From assembly GCA_050699035.1 (NCBI GenBank), contig JBOHDE010000229.1:1-5999 (forward strand): DNA of 5,999 nucleotides, given 5' to 3'. Origin of the DNA: WHTB01 sp050699035. GTDB taxonomy: Bacteria; Actinomycetota; Actinomycetes; Propionibacteriales; Nocardioidaceae. A program made the translations under genes and the position numbers. The notes under the pieces were generated by a model that was not told the origin of the DNA, searched no databases, and saw nothing but the letters and a program-made list of their open reading frames with translations. Of this stretch, positions 1-5,999 are shown one piece after another (the first letter of the stretch is position 1; each line of letters starts with the position of its first letter).

Positions 1-248
1 CGATCTGCGTGCTGTCGGACGACTGGGACGGCCCCTACGTCCAGGTGGACGGGAGGGCCGAGGTGCTGGACCTGCCGGACGCGCTGGAGCCGCTGGTCGA
101 CTACTACCGCGCAATTGCGGGCGAGCATCCGGACTGGGACGAGTACCGGGCCGCGATGCAGCGCCAGGGCAAGTGCCTGATCCGGATCAGCATCGAGCGG
201 TGGGGTCCGGTCGCGACCGGCGGCTTCCCGCCGCGGCTGGCCGACTGA
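1..248 (+). CDS. PPOX-class (probably F420-dependent) enzyme, C-terminal part
   Basis: This is the 3' end of a gene whose start lies left of the window. The frame is open from base 3 and ends at TGA 246-248, giving 81 visible residues. The visible part contains WDGPYVQVDGRAEVLDLPD, then a helical stretch with DYYRAIAGEHPDWDEY, then QGKCLIRISIERWGPVATGG. This strand, helix, strand order with a final basic/aromatic strand matches the C-terminal half of split-barrel PPOX-family proteins (pyridoxamine 5'-phosphate oxidase fold). In actinobacteria such proteins are mostly small F420-dependent oxidoreductases of about 130-150 residues. The cofactor-binding N-terminal half is missing, so F420 rather than FMN is inferred from the family. 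The substrate cannot be told. The gene is followed at once by a strong hairpin, so it is probably transcribed separately from the DeoR-galK operon. Confidence 0.75.
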   Translation, partial: ICVLSDDWDGPYVQVDGRAEVLDLPDALEPLVDYYRAIAGEHPDWDEYRAAMQRQGKCLIRISIERWGPVATGGFPPRLAD

Positions 249-269
249 CCGCAGGCCGAAGGGTCGAAC

Positions 270-310
270 GTGCCGGGTCAGCTCGTACGGGGGTCGGGCT
301 GACCCGGCAC
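270..310 (+). terminator. GC-rich hairpin after the PPOX gene, probable terminator
   Basis: A perfect 13-bp inverted repeat pairs GTGCCGGGTCAGC (270-282) with GCTGACCCGGCAC (298-310) around a 15-nt loop. It begins 21 bases after the TGA of the upstream gene and lies ahead of the likely DeoR promoter. No T-run follows (the next bases are CTGCTCTCG). It would therefore be a hairpin-only terminator of the kind common in high-GC actinobacteria, or a transcript-stabilising hairpin. Confidence 0.6.
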
Positions 311-328
311 CTGCTCTCGTCCGGCGTC

Positions 329-365
329 CGGAAATGCCCTAGCCTCTCGGAATCAAACATTTCCG
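329..365 (+). promoter_or_regulatory. Probable promoter and operator region of the deoR-galK operon
   Basis: A perfect 8-bp inverted repeat, CGGAAATG (329-336) and CATTTCCG (358-365), is separated by 21 nt. Between the arms lies TAGCCT (340-345), which fits the loose actinobacterial -10 pattern TANNNT. No convincing -35 is visible. TCAAACA (353-359), overlapping the right arm, resembles the TCAAACA/TGTTTGA half-sites reported for several DeoR-family regulators. A repressor bound to both arms would cover the proposed -10 and start site, consistent with autoregulation. The symmetry is seen in the sequence. Its use as an operator is inference. Confidence 0.4.
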
Positions 366-406
366 CTCACCCGGCCGAGGGGACGGGCGGGGAAGGACGC
401 GGCAGC

Positions 407-1185
407 GTGCTCGCACAGCAACGGCAGGCCCTGATCGTCGAAGAGGTGCGGCGCCATGGTGCGGTGCGCGTCAGCGAACTGGTGGCCAAGCTCAACGTCT
501 CGGACATGACCGTACGACGAGACCTCGAGTCCCTGGCGCGTCGTGGACTGCTCGACAAGGTGCACGGCGGCGCCACCGCCCCGAGCGACTACAGCACCGA
601 CGAGCCCGGGTTCGTCGCCAAGTCGAGCCGTGAGCAGCCGGAGAAGGACGCGATCGCCGATGCCGCGGCGGCCTTGGTGCAGCCCGGCACGGCGGTCGGA
701 CTGTCGGCGGGCACGACCACGTACGCGCTGGCCCAGCGACTGAGCAACGTCGCCGCGCTCACCGTCGTGACCAACTCGACCAGGGTCGCCGACGTTCTCC
801 ACGAGAGCAGCCGGCCGGACCGGGTAGTGATCCTGACCGGCGGGATCCGGACGCCGTCGGAGGCGCTGGTCGGACCGGTCGCGGTGAACACCCTGCGCTC
901 GTTGCACCTCGACATTGTCTTCCTCGGCGTGCACGGCATGGACGCCCGCAGCGGCTTCACCACGCCGAATCTGCTGGAGAGTGACACCAACCGGGCGCTG
1001 CTCGAGGCCGGCCGCAACGTCGTCGTCGTCGCCGACCACACGAAGTGGAACGTCGTCGGAATCAGCACGATCGCCCAGCTCGAGGAGGCCGACGTGCTGG
1101 TCACGGACGAGGGCCTTGGCGACGACGCGCGCAGTGTGCTCGAGGAGCGCGTGGGTGAGCTGGTGGTCGCCACCTCCGAGTCGCC

Positions 1186-1189
<4 letters not shown>
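407..1189 (+). CDS. DeoR-family transcriptional repressor of the galactokinase operon
   Basis: This is a 260-residue cytoplasmic DNA-binding regulator, a typical length for the DeoR/GlpR family. Residues 1-56 form the N-terminal winged helix: RVSELVAKLNVSDMTVRRDL at 21-40, then the hallmark LLDKVHGGA. The DeoR effector domain fills about 75-235, with LSAGTTT (99-105), VTNST (121-125), ILTGGIR (142-148), LGVHGMD (173-179) and ADHTKW (209-214). In this family that domain binds a phosphorylated sugar, which releases the repressor from DNA. GTG 407 is preferred because GGAAGGA (391-397) sits 9 nt upstream and family homology begins there. The frame remains open further upstream, but that extension would run into the PPOX gene and lacks family sequence. 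The TGA overlaps the galK GTG, so the two genes form an operon. A galactose- or hexose-phosphate-responsive role is inferred from galK. The exact ligand is unknown. Confidence 0.9.
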
Positions 1190-2307
<1,118 letters not shown>

Positions 2308-2321
2308 CCCGGCCGCCGCAT

Positions 2322-2388
2322 CCCGTTGAGTGTGACAAGTTGGTTGAGACACGCCGGCGTGTCGCGCCAACTCGTCACACTCAGCGGG
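2322..2388. terminator. Long compound hairpin downstream of galK, terminator or dispersed repeat
   Basis: The outer arms 2322-2343 and 2367-2388 pair over 22 positions with one A/C mismatch (2337 with 2373) and one T/G wobble (2326 with 2384). Shared arm sequence includes TGAGTGTGAC and AGTTGG. Inside them lies a perfect 16-bp palindrome, GACACGCCGGCGTGTC (2348-2363), with short asymmetric spacers TTGA and GCG. The element begins 15 bases after the galK stop and has no T-run. Position favours a transcription terminator, working in either direction between convergent genes. Length and near-perfect symmetry also allow a REP-like dispersed element. Confidence 0.65.
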
Positions 2389-2390
2389 GA

Positions 2391-2456
2391 GGGTGAGCGT
2401 CGCCACCTCGGCATCGCACGGGTCAGCGGCGGGCATCCGAAGGTGGCGACTCACCC
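2391..2456. terminator. Second hairpin downstream of galK
   Basis: GGGTGAG (2391-2397) pairs with CTCACCC (2450-2456), TCGCCACCT (2400-2408) with AGGTGGCGA (2441-2449), and CGG (2409-2411) with CCG (2437-2439). That makes 19 base pairs with a 2-nt bulge on the left arm and a 1-nt bulge on the right, closing a 25-nt loop. It follows the first hairpin after only two bases. It could be a second terminator, possibly the one used by the converging methyltransferase transcript, or part of a single composite repeat with the first hairpin. Confidence 0.55.
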
Positions 2457-2571
2457 CGGGGCCGTTGGGGAGGATTTCGGGCCCGCTGGCGTACAAATGA
2501 TTCCCCAGCTCTTCCTCCACGACGATGTCGGCCGCACCGGCCGCCGGTGTCCGATCACGGCTCGGGTCGAC

Positions 2572-2603
2572 GTCGAATTTTGCCCAATTGGGCAATCTTC
2601 GAC
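2572..2603. repeat. AT-rich 32-bp palindrome, copy 1 (imperfect)
   Basis: The left half GTCGAATTTTGCCCAA (2572-2587) and right half TTGGGCAATCTTCGAC (2588-2603) pair at 14 of 16 positions. The mismatches are at 2578-2579 against 2596-2597. The core GCCCAATTGGGC is perfect. It matches copy 2 at 28 of 32 bases. Its AT-rich arms stand out in this GC-rich region. Function is unknown: it may be a protein-binding site or a dispersed repeat. Confidence 0.75.
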
Positions 2604-2622
2604 CCGGTCACGCCGGATCGAG

Positions 2623-2654
2623 GTGGAATTTTGCCCAATTGGGCAAAATTCCAC
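2623..2654. repeat. AT-rich 32-bp palindrome, copy 2 (perfect)
   Basis: GTGGAATTTTGCCCAA (2623-2638) is the exact reverse complement of TTGGGCAAAATTCCAC (2639-2654), with no spacer. Its centre is 51 bp from that of copy 1, about five helical turns, so the two would lie on nearly the same face of the DNA. A spacerless perfect palindrome is more typical of a site for a dimeric protein than of an RNA terminator hairpin, which needs an unpaired loop. It lies 49 bases beyond the stop codon of the methyltransferase gene, on the downstream side of that gene. Confidence 0.8.
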
Positions 2655-2703
2655 GTCAGTGCCGCACCGTCCGCCTGCCCTTCCTCCCCGGCTGACGTCA
2701 CGG

Positions 2704-3747
2704 TCAGCGGGCTGGGCGACGGCCGAATGTCACCGAGTGCACCGGGGTCAGGTCGAGGTGGTCGATCTCGGTGAACCCGTGCCGGGCGAGCAGCTCGTCG
2801 TACGCGCTGCGCGGCAGGAGCTGGTCGCCGATCTGGGCCTCGAAGAACTGGATGCCCTGCAGGATCTGCCCAGGCACACTGGTGAGCGCGGCGTCGTCGT
2901 CGGGGAACGGGAAGTCGGAGATGCAGAACCAGCCTCCCGGCTCCAGCGAACGCCACACCCGGCGCGCCACCTCGTCGATGTCTCTGCACTCGTGCATGGT
3001 GAGGTTGTTGACGACGACGCCGAACTCGGCATCGGCATCGAGTTCTTCCAACGGAGTATGAAGAAACTCGACTCGATCCCCCAGCCCTGCCTCGTCGACC
3101 CGACGTCGAGCAAGGTCGTTCGACGCGGCGTCGCCATCGACTCCGAGCACCCGGGAGGTCGGGTAGTGCTGGGCGAGCCGGACGACACCGAGGCCGAGGC
3201 CAGAACCGAGGTCGGCGATGGTCGTGCCTTCGGCCAGCAGTGCGGCGACACCGGGGATCCGGTCGAGCGCTCCGGGCACGAGCCTGGTGTAGAACGGCTT
3301 GCCGGTGCGGGACACGGCAACGATCCAGTCCTCGCTGCAGTCCTCCCACCACATCCGTTCACCGCTCGCGAGCACCTGCTCGAACCGTCCGAAGATCTCG
3401 TGCTGGGCGAGCGTCTCGAACAGTCCACCCGCGTACGCGGGCGACGAGTCGTCGAGGAGCAGTGTCCCCATCTGCGGGGCCAGCGCCAACGCGTCATCCG
3501 AGTCACGCACGGCGATGCCGTACGCCACCGCTCCCCGGCACCACACCGCGACGTAGAAGGGGTCCAGGCCGGCGCGGGCAGCGAGCTGGTCCGGAGTCGC
3601 CGGTCCGTCGGCCAGCTGACGGATCAACCCCGACCGGATCCCGATGGCGATGGCGCGGTAGCCGGCGTACCCCGCGACATGGTTGAGCAAGATGCCGGCC
3701 TGCTGCTGCACGGTCGGAGCGGTTGGCGTCTCGATTGCTGTGGTCAT
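2704..3747 (-). CDS. SAM-dependent methyltransferase, Rv2258c-like, with N-terminal winged-helix domain
   Basis: This 347-residue class I methyltransferase would transfer a methyl group from S-adenosylmethionine to an unidentified, probably small-molecule acceptor in the cytoplasm. Residues about 15-95 are helical, with LADGPATPDQLAARAGLD (45-62), matching the winged-helix dimerisation domain of this family. The Rossmann-like catalytic domain follows, with SAM-binding motif I IADLGSGLGLG (177-187), the acidic end of strand 2 in VLGVDGD (200-206), VVNNLTMHEC (245-254) and LEPGGWFCISDFPFPDDD (268-285). Length and domain order fit mycobacterial Rv2258c. ATG at 3747 is supported by GGGAGGG on the minus strand (complement of 3751-3757). 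The gene is divergent from the HxlR-type gene, a common regulator-target arrangement, and convergent with galK. The winged helix in such enzymes usually serves dimerisation and substrate closure, not DNA binding. Confidence 0.85.
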   Translation of the reverse strand: MTTAIETPTAPTVQQQAGILLNHVAGYAGYRAIAIGIRSGLIRQLADGPATPDQLAARAGLDPFYVAVWCRGAVAYGIAVRDSDDALALAPQMGTLLLDDSSPAYAGGLFETLAQHEIFGRFEQVLASGERMWWEDCSEDWIVAVSRTGKPFYTRLVPGALDRIPGVAALLAEGTTIADLGSGLGLGVVRLAQHYPTSRVLGVDGDAASNDLARRRVDEAGLGDRVEFLHTPLEELDADAEFGVVVNNLTMHECRDIDEVARRVWRSLEPGGWFCISDFPFPDDDAALTSVPGQILQGIQFFEAQIGDQLLPRSAYDELLARHGFTEIDHLDLTPVHSVTFGRRPAR

Positions 3748-3907
3748 GGTCCCTCCCGGTTGTCGTACCGGCGTGGGTGCCGGTCGTTTGCCAGGTTGGG
3801 TCCCGCGGCCGCCTGGGCGGAAGTACGCTCTCTGTAGCGGGGTGGTTCTGAATCTGTACTAGTCCTGCGGAGCGGGTCCGGCGTGGCGTCGTAGGTGGGG
3901 AGGCTCG
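3748..3907. promoter_or_regulatory. Shared divergent promoter region, methyltransferase and HxlR regulator
   Basis: This 160-bp gap must hold the promoters for both divergent genes. Both ribosome binding sites are clear: GGGAGGG on the minus strand at 3751-3757 and GGGGAGG on the plus strand at 3897-3903. The most AT-rich stretch is about 3821-3863. It contains AGTAC (3822-3826) facing GTACT (3856-3860), a repeated TCTGTA (3831-3836 and 3853-3858), and TACTAGT (3857-3863), a possible plus-strand -10. The GTACT/AGTAC pair recalls the TACT-N-AGTA operators of some HxlR proteins, but the arms are only 5 bp. The operator assignment is weak. Confidence 0.35.
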
Positions 3908-4615
3908 ATGAGTGAGTACGGACAGTTCTGCCCGATCGCCAAGGCGATGGAGATTCTCGACCAGCGTTGGACGATGCTGGTGATGCGCGAAGTGGTCAGC
4001 GGCAGCTCGCGCTTCAACGAGATCCGCAGGGGCGTGCCGAAGATGTCGCCTGCGCTGTTGTCCACCCGGCTACGGCAGTTGCAGCGGGCCGGCCTGGTGG
4101 AACGGGTCAGCGGCCGCGGACACATCGAGTACCTCCCGACGCCAGCCGGTCGCGAGCTGCGCGAGGTGCTGGAGATGGTCGGCCGGTGGGGGACGCGCTG
4201 GATCGGTGAGCTGGGCGACGTCGACCTGGATCCGCATCTGCTGATGTGGGACATGCGCCGCCGCATCGACCTCGCGGCGCTCCCGGCCGCACGGACCGTG
4301 CTTGCTTTCGACTTCGACGACCTCGACGGGTCAGACGCGCACTGGTGGATGGTGTTCGACTCGGCGTCGGCCGAGGGCACGGTCGACGTGTGCGACTTCG
4401 ACCCGGGCTTCGGCGTCGACGTACAGCTGTCCGGGAGCCTGCGCGCACTCGTGGACGTCTGGCTGGGCAACCGTGCGTGGCCCGAGGTGCTGCGTCATGG
4501 TGACCTGCGAGTCGACGGCCCACGACGACTGGCCAGAGCCCTGCCGAGCTGGTTCAGGTTGTCGCTCTGGGTCGATGTGCCGCGGCCCGAGTCGGCGACG
4601 TCGGTGTCCGCCTGA
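3908..4615 (+). CDS. HxlR-family winged-helix regulator with C-terminal SCP2-like domain
   Basis: This is a 235-residue DNA-binding regulator. Residues 8-98 are a full HxlR domain: FCPIAKAMEILDQRWTMLVM (7-26), then RFNEIRRGVPKMSPALLSTR (35-54), LRQLQRAGLVER (55-66) and wing GHIEYLPTPAGREL (71-84). Cys8 occupies the position of the conserved N-terminal cysteine that senses thiol stress in YodB/HypR-type members. Whether it is reactive here is unknown. About 105-223 resembles a sterol-carrier-protein-2-like domain, ending VDVQLSGSLRALVDVWLG (170-187), DLRVDGPRRLARALPSWF (199-216). This could form a hydrophobic ligand pocket. Plain HxlR proteins have about 110-130 residues, so the added domain roughly doubles the length. 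Such fusions occur in actinobacteria. The start follows GGGGAGG with a short 4-nt spacer. It probably controls the divergent methyltransferase gene and itself. The gene ends 8 bp from the convergent MarR gene. Confidence 0.85.
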   Translation: MSEYGQFCPIAKAMEILDQRWTMLVMREVVSGSSRFNEIRRGVPKMSPALLSTRLRQLQRAGLVERVSGRGHIEYLPTPAGRELREVLEMVGRWGTRWIGELGDVDLDPHLLMWDMRRRIDLAALPAARTVLAFDFDDLDGSDAHWWMVFDSASAEGTVDVCDFDPGFGVDVQLSGSLRALVDVWLGNRAWPEVLRHGDLRVDGPRRLARALPSWFRLSLWVDVPRPESATSVSA

Positions 4616-4623
4616 GGGCACCG

Positions 4624-5073
4624 TCAGGACGAGCCACGGGCCAGCTCCCGCAGCACCTGCTTCATCTCGTCGTAGCGGCGGGCACCGACCTGACGGCGCC
4701 AGCGCCTCTCGGTGGTGATGATGGCCTGCGTCGCCGCCGCGGAGGCGCGCCTGCCCATGGCAGTGAGCCGGACCAGACGTACCCGCTGGTCACGCGGATC
4801 CTTCACACTCTCCGCGAACCCGCCGGCCTCGAGCCGGCCGACGAACTCGCCCGTCGCCTGTTTCGTCATCGACGCCCGGACCGCCAGGTCGGTGATCCTG
4901 ATCCCGTCCGCGGGGACCATCTGCAGCAGTCGCCATTCCGCGCCGCGCAGCGACGGGAACGTGCCGAACCCTTCGACCGGGAGCTCGGCCCGCAGCCTGC
5001 GGCTGACGACCTCCAGCCAACGAAACATGTGGTCGGGCAGGTCGTCCTCGGAAAACTCCTTGCGCAAACTCAT
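4624..5073 (-). CDS. MarR-family transcriptional regulator
   Basis: This 149-residue protein has the standard length for a dimeric winged-helix MarR repressor. Residues 40-66 (PSLRGAEWRLLQMV...RITDLAVRA) carry the first helices of the domain. ASMTKQATGEFVGRLEAGGF (67-86) is the helix-turn-helix, and DPRDQRVRLVRLTAMGR (92-108) is the beta wing with the family's DxRDxR motif. The terminal helix (about 110-146) would form the dimer interface with the N-terminal helix. ATG at 5073 is preceded only by a weak AAGG signal, and that signal lies inside an operator-like repeat. The gene is divergent from the phosphotransferase gene and is probably its repressor and its own. MarR proteins usually respond to small phenolic or lipophilic ligands or to oxidation. 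The ligand here cannot be read from sequence. Its 3' end nearly abuts the HxlR gene, with no terminator in the 8-bp gap. Confidence 0.88.
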   Translation of the reverse strand: MSLRKEFSEDDLPDHMFRWLEVVSRRLRAELPVEGFGTFPSLRGAEWRLLQMVPADGIRITDLAVRASMTKQATGEFVGRLEAGGFAESVKDPRDQRVRLVRLTAMGRRASAAATQAIITTERRWRRQVGARRYDEMKQVLRELARGSS

Positions 5074-5132
5074 AAAGCAACCTTACTATCTTCCTGTTAG
5101 GTAGGTAACCTTACTAACAGGGGGAGGGTCAG
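5074..5132. promoter_or_regulatory. Divergent promoter with a MarR-type operator
   Basis: This 59-bp gap between two divergent start codons is strikingly AT-rich for the window. A 29-bp near-palindrome at 5093-5121 has arms CCTGTTAG and CTAACAGG outside AGGT and ACCT, centred on A5107, with 12 of 14 pairs matching. A second site is suggested by the direct repeat AACCTTACTATC (5079-5090) and AACCTTACTAAC (5107-5118), 11 of 12 identical and 28 bp apart. The GGTAACC-centred symmetry suits MarR dimers. Binding would cover both promoters and the minus-strand ribosome binding site. The phosphotransferase site GGGGGAGGG (5120-5128) directly adjoins the palindrome. Confidence 0.6.
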
Positions 5133-5999
5133 ATGAGCATGGTCACGGACAGCGGTATCTCGACCTTGGGGCCGGCGGGTCTCGACGAGGCAGAGCTAGC
5201 GGCGACGACCAGCGCTGCGCTCGGGGTGGACGTGGACCTGGTCGGCGTGACCTGCCTGCCGGTCGCCTACTCGTCGGGATCGCCGGCGACGGCCGGACTG
5301 TGGCGGGTCGACGTCCGTGCGGACACGAGTGTGTGGGTGCGCTCGTACTCGTACTTCGTCAAGCTGCTGCGCCATGTGCGCCTCTGGCCGTCGCTCGGGT
5401 TGATCCCCGAAACGGCCCGGCAGGAGTTCGTGGAGAGGTTCCCGTGGAGGTTCGAGCTGGACATGCACGACTGCGGGATCGGGGAGGTGCTCCCGGAGGG
5501 GATGCGGTTGCCCGTGCTGCATCGGGCGCATCGTGCCGACGGCGACCACATCGGCCTGTGGTGGGAGTACGTCGACCAGCGGCCGGGGCCATGGCGGCTG
5601 GCCGACTTCGCGCGCGCCGCGAGGCTGCTCGGACGGCTCGCGGCTCGCCGACGGGACGGCGCCGAGGCCAACCACCGACTGCCGGAACCATGGCGGTCGG
5701 CACCGCCTGGCACAGCGCTGCGTTACTACGTCCGCAACCGGGTGCTGGCGTCCTGCCTGCCGATGTTGCGTGACCCTCAGCTGTGGCAGCACCCCCTGCT
5801 GGCGGGTGCGCTCGCCGAGTCGGGGGACGAGCGGCTGCCGTCCGACCTGGTCGACCTGGGCGAGCGGATCCCTCGCCTGCTCGACCTGCTCGACACGCTT
5901 CCGCAGACCTTCGCCCACGGCGACGCGAGCCCGCAGAACCTGCTCATCCCGGCCGACCAGCCGGAGTCCCTGGTGGTCATCGACTGGGGATTCGGCGGC
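5133..5999 (+). CDS. APH/choline-kinase-like phosphotransferase, 3' end outside window
   Basis: This frame is open from ATG 5133 through the last base (289 complete codons), so the C-terminus is missing. The protein has the two-lobed kinase-like fold of the aminoglycoside phosphotransferase superfamily. In the N-lobe, TAGLWRVDV (53-61) and FVKLL (75-79) lie where the nucleotide-binding strands and Lys (Lys77) are expected. LRLPVLHRAH-like strand and hinge regions follow, with IGLWWEYVD as the hinge. The catalytic loop HGDASPQNLL (262-271) supplies Asp264 and Asn269. VVIDWGFGG (281-289) supplies the metal-binding Asp284. It would phosphorylate a small hydroxylated metabolite or drug with ATP. 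The substrate is unknown, and there is no ground for naming a resistance phenotype. GGGGGAGGG sits 4 nt before the ATG. The second ATG at 5139 is a weaker alternative. Divergence from the MarR gene suggests it is inducible. Confidence 0.85.
   Translation, partial: MSMVTDSGISTLGPAGLDEAELAATTSAALGVDVDLVGVTCLPVAYSSGSPATAGLWRVDVRADTSVWVRSYSYFVKLLRHVRLWPSLGLIPETARQEFVERFPWRFELDMHDCGIGEVLPEGMRLPVLHRAHRADGDHIGLWWEYVDQRPGPWRLADFARAARLLGRLAARRRDGAEANHRLPEPWRSAPPGTALRYYVRNRVLASCLPMLRDPQLWQHPLLAGALAESGDERLPSDLVDLGERIPRLLDLLDTLPQTFAHGDASPQNLLIPADQPESLVVIDWGFGG

Larger units (their letters stand above)
2308..2703. other. Convergent intergenic region rich in palindromes
   Basis: These 396 bases separate the stop codons of galK (plus strand) and the methyltransferase gene (minus strand). 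I see no credible coding region. Open frames crossing it are long only because they run antisense into neighbouring genes. In order it holds two long GC-rich hairpins (2322-2388 and 2391-2456), about 115 bases with no clear structure except short GC palindromes such as CGGGCCCG, and two AT-rich 32-bp palindromes (2572-2603 and 2623-2654). The last 49 bases before the methyltransferase stop show nothing recognisable. The hairpins could serve as terminators for both converging transcripts. The AT-rich pair is not explained by that role. Confidence 0.7.

Noticed and set aside
173..406. N-terminal extension of the DeoR gene to an earlier start
   Set aside because: It would overlap the upstream PPOX gene, cross the 270-310 hairpin and the likely promoter, and add sequence unlike any DeoR protein. 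GTG 407 has a good ribosome binding site.
2704..3061. Remnant of a transposase or DUF-type gene beside the palindromes
   Set aside because: I considered that the AT-rich palindromes might be ends of an insertion element. No transposase or other coding remnant lies between or beside them, and no target-site duplication is evident.
2326..3837. A 503-codon plus-strand open frame with a repeated EFCPIGQ(S/N)ST peptide
   Set aside because: Most of it is antisense to the methyltransferase gene. The repeated peptide is just the two AT-rich palindromes translated, and the same peptide appears on the opposite strand because they are palindromes.
4616..4623. Terminator between the convergent HxlR and MarR genes
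   Set aside because: Only 8 bases separate the stop codons and I found no clear hairpin there. Termination must lie inside the opposing genes or not occur.

Overview
The window is GC-rich DNA with GTG as well as ATG starts and strong G-rich ribosome binding sites. Together with a probable F420-dependent PPOX-fold enzyme at the left edge, this suggests a high-GC actinobacterium, possibly in or near the Nocardioides/Kribbella group. The genus is a guess.

Layout, left to right. (1) The 3' end of a PPOX-class, probably F420-dependent enzyme (1-248), followed by a strong hairpin. (2) A two-gene operon: a DeoR-family sugar-phosphate-responsive repressor (407-1189), overlapped by 4 bases by galactokinase galK (1186-2307). 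An 8-bp inverted repeat flanks the likely operon promoter. (3) A 396-bp convergent intergenic region (2308-2703) with no credible gene but four palindromic structures: two long GC-rich hairpins and two copies of an AT-rich palindrome 51 bp apart. (4) A divergent pair: a Rv2258c-like SAM-dependent methyltransferase (2704-3747, minus) and an HxlR-type regulator with a C-terminal SCP2-like domain (3908-4615, plus), sharing a 160-bp promoter region. (5) A second divergent pair: a MarR-family regulator (4624-5073, minus) and an APH-like phosphotransferase (5133 to the window end, plus). Their 59-bp gap holds a 29-bp near-palindrome that looks like a MarR operator. The phosphotransferase frame stays open to the last base, so it is truncated by the window.

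The genes form three regulator-plus-enzyme modules: DeoR with galactokinase, HxlR with methyltransferase, and MarR with phosphotransferase. In each, the regulator is adjacent to its probable target and a shared or leading non-coding region could hold its operator. The individual families are all known. The least explained part of the window is the palindrome cluster between galK and the methyltransferase gene.
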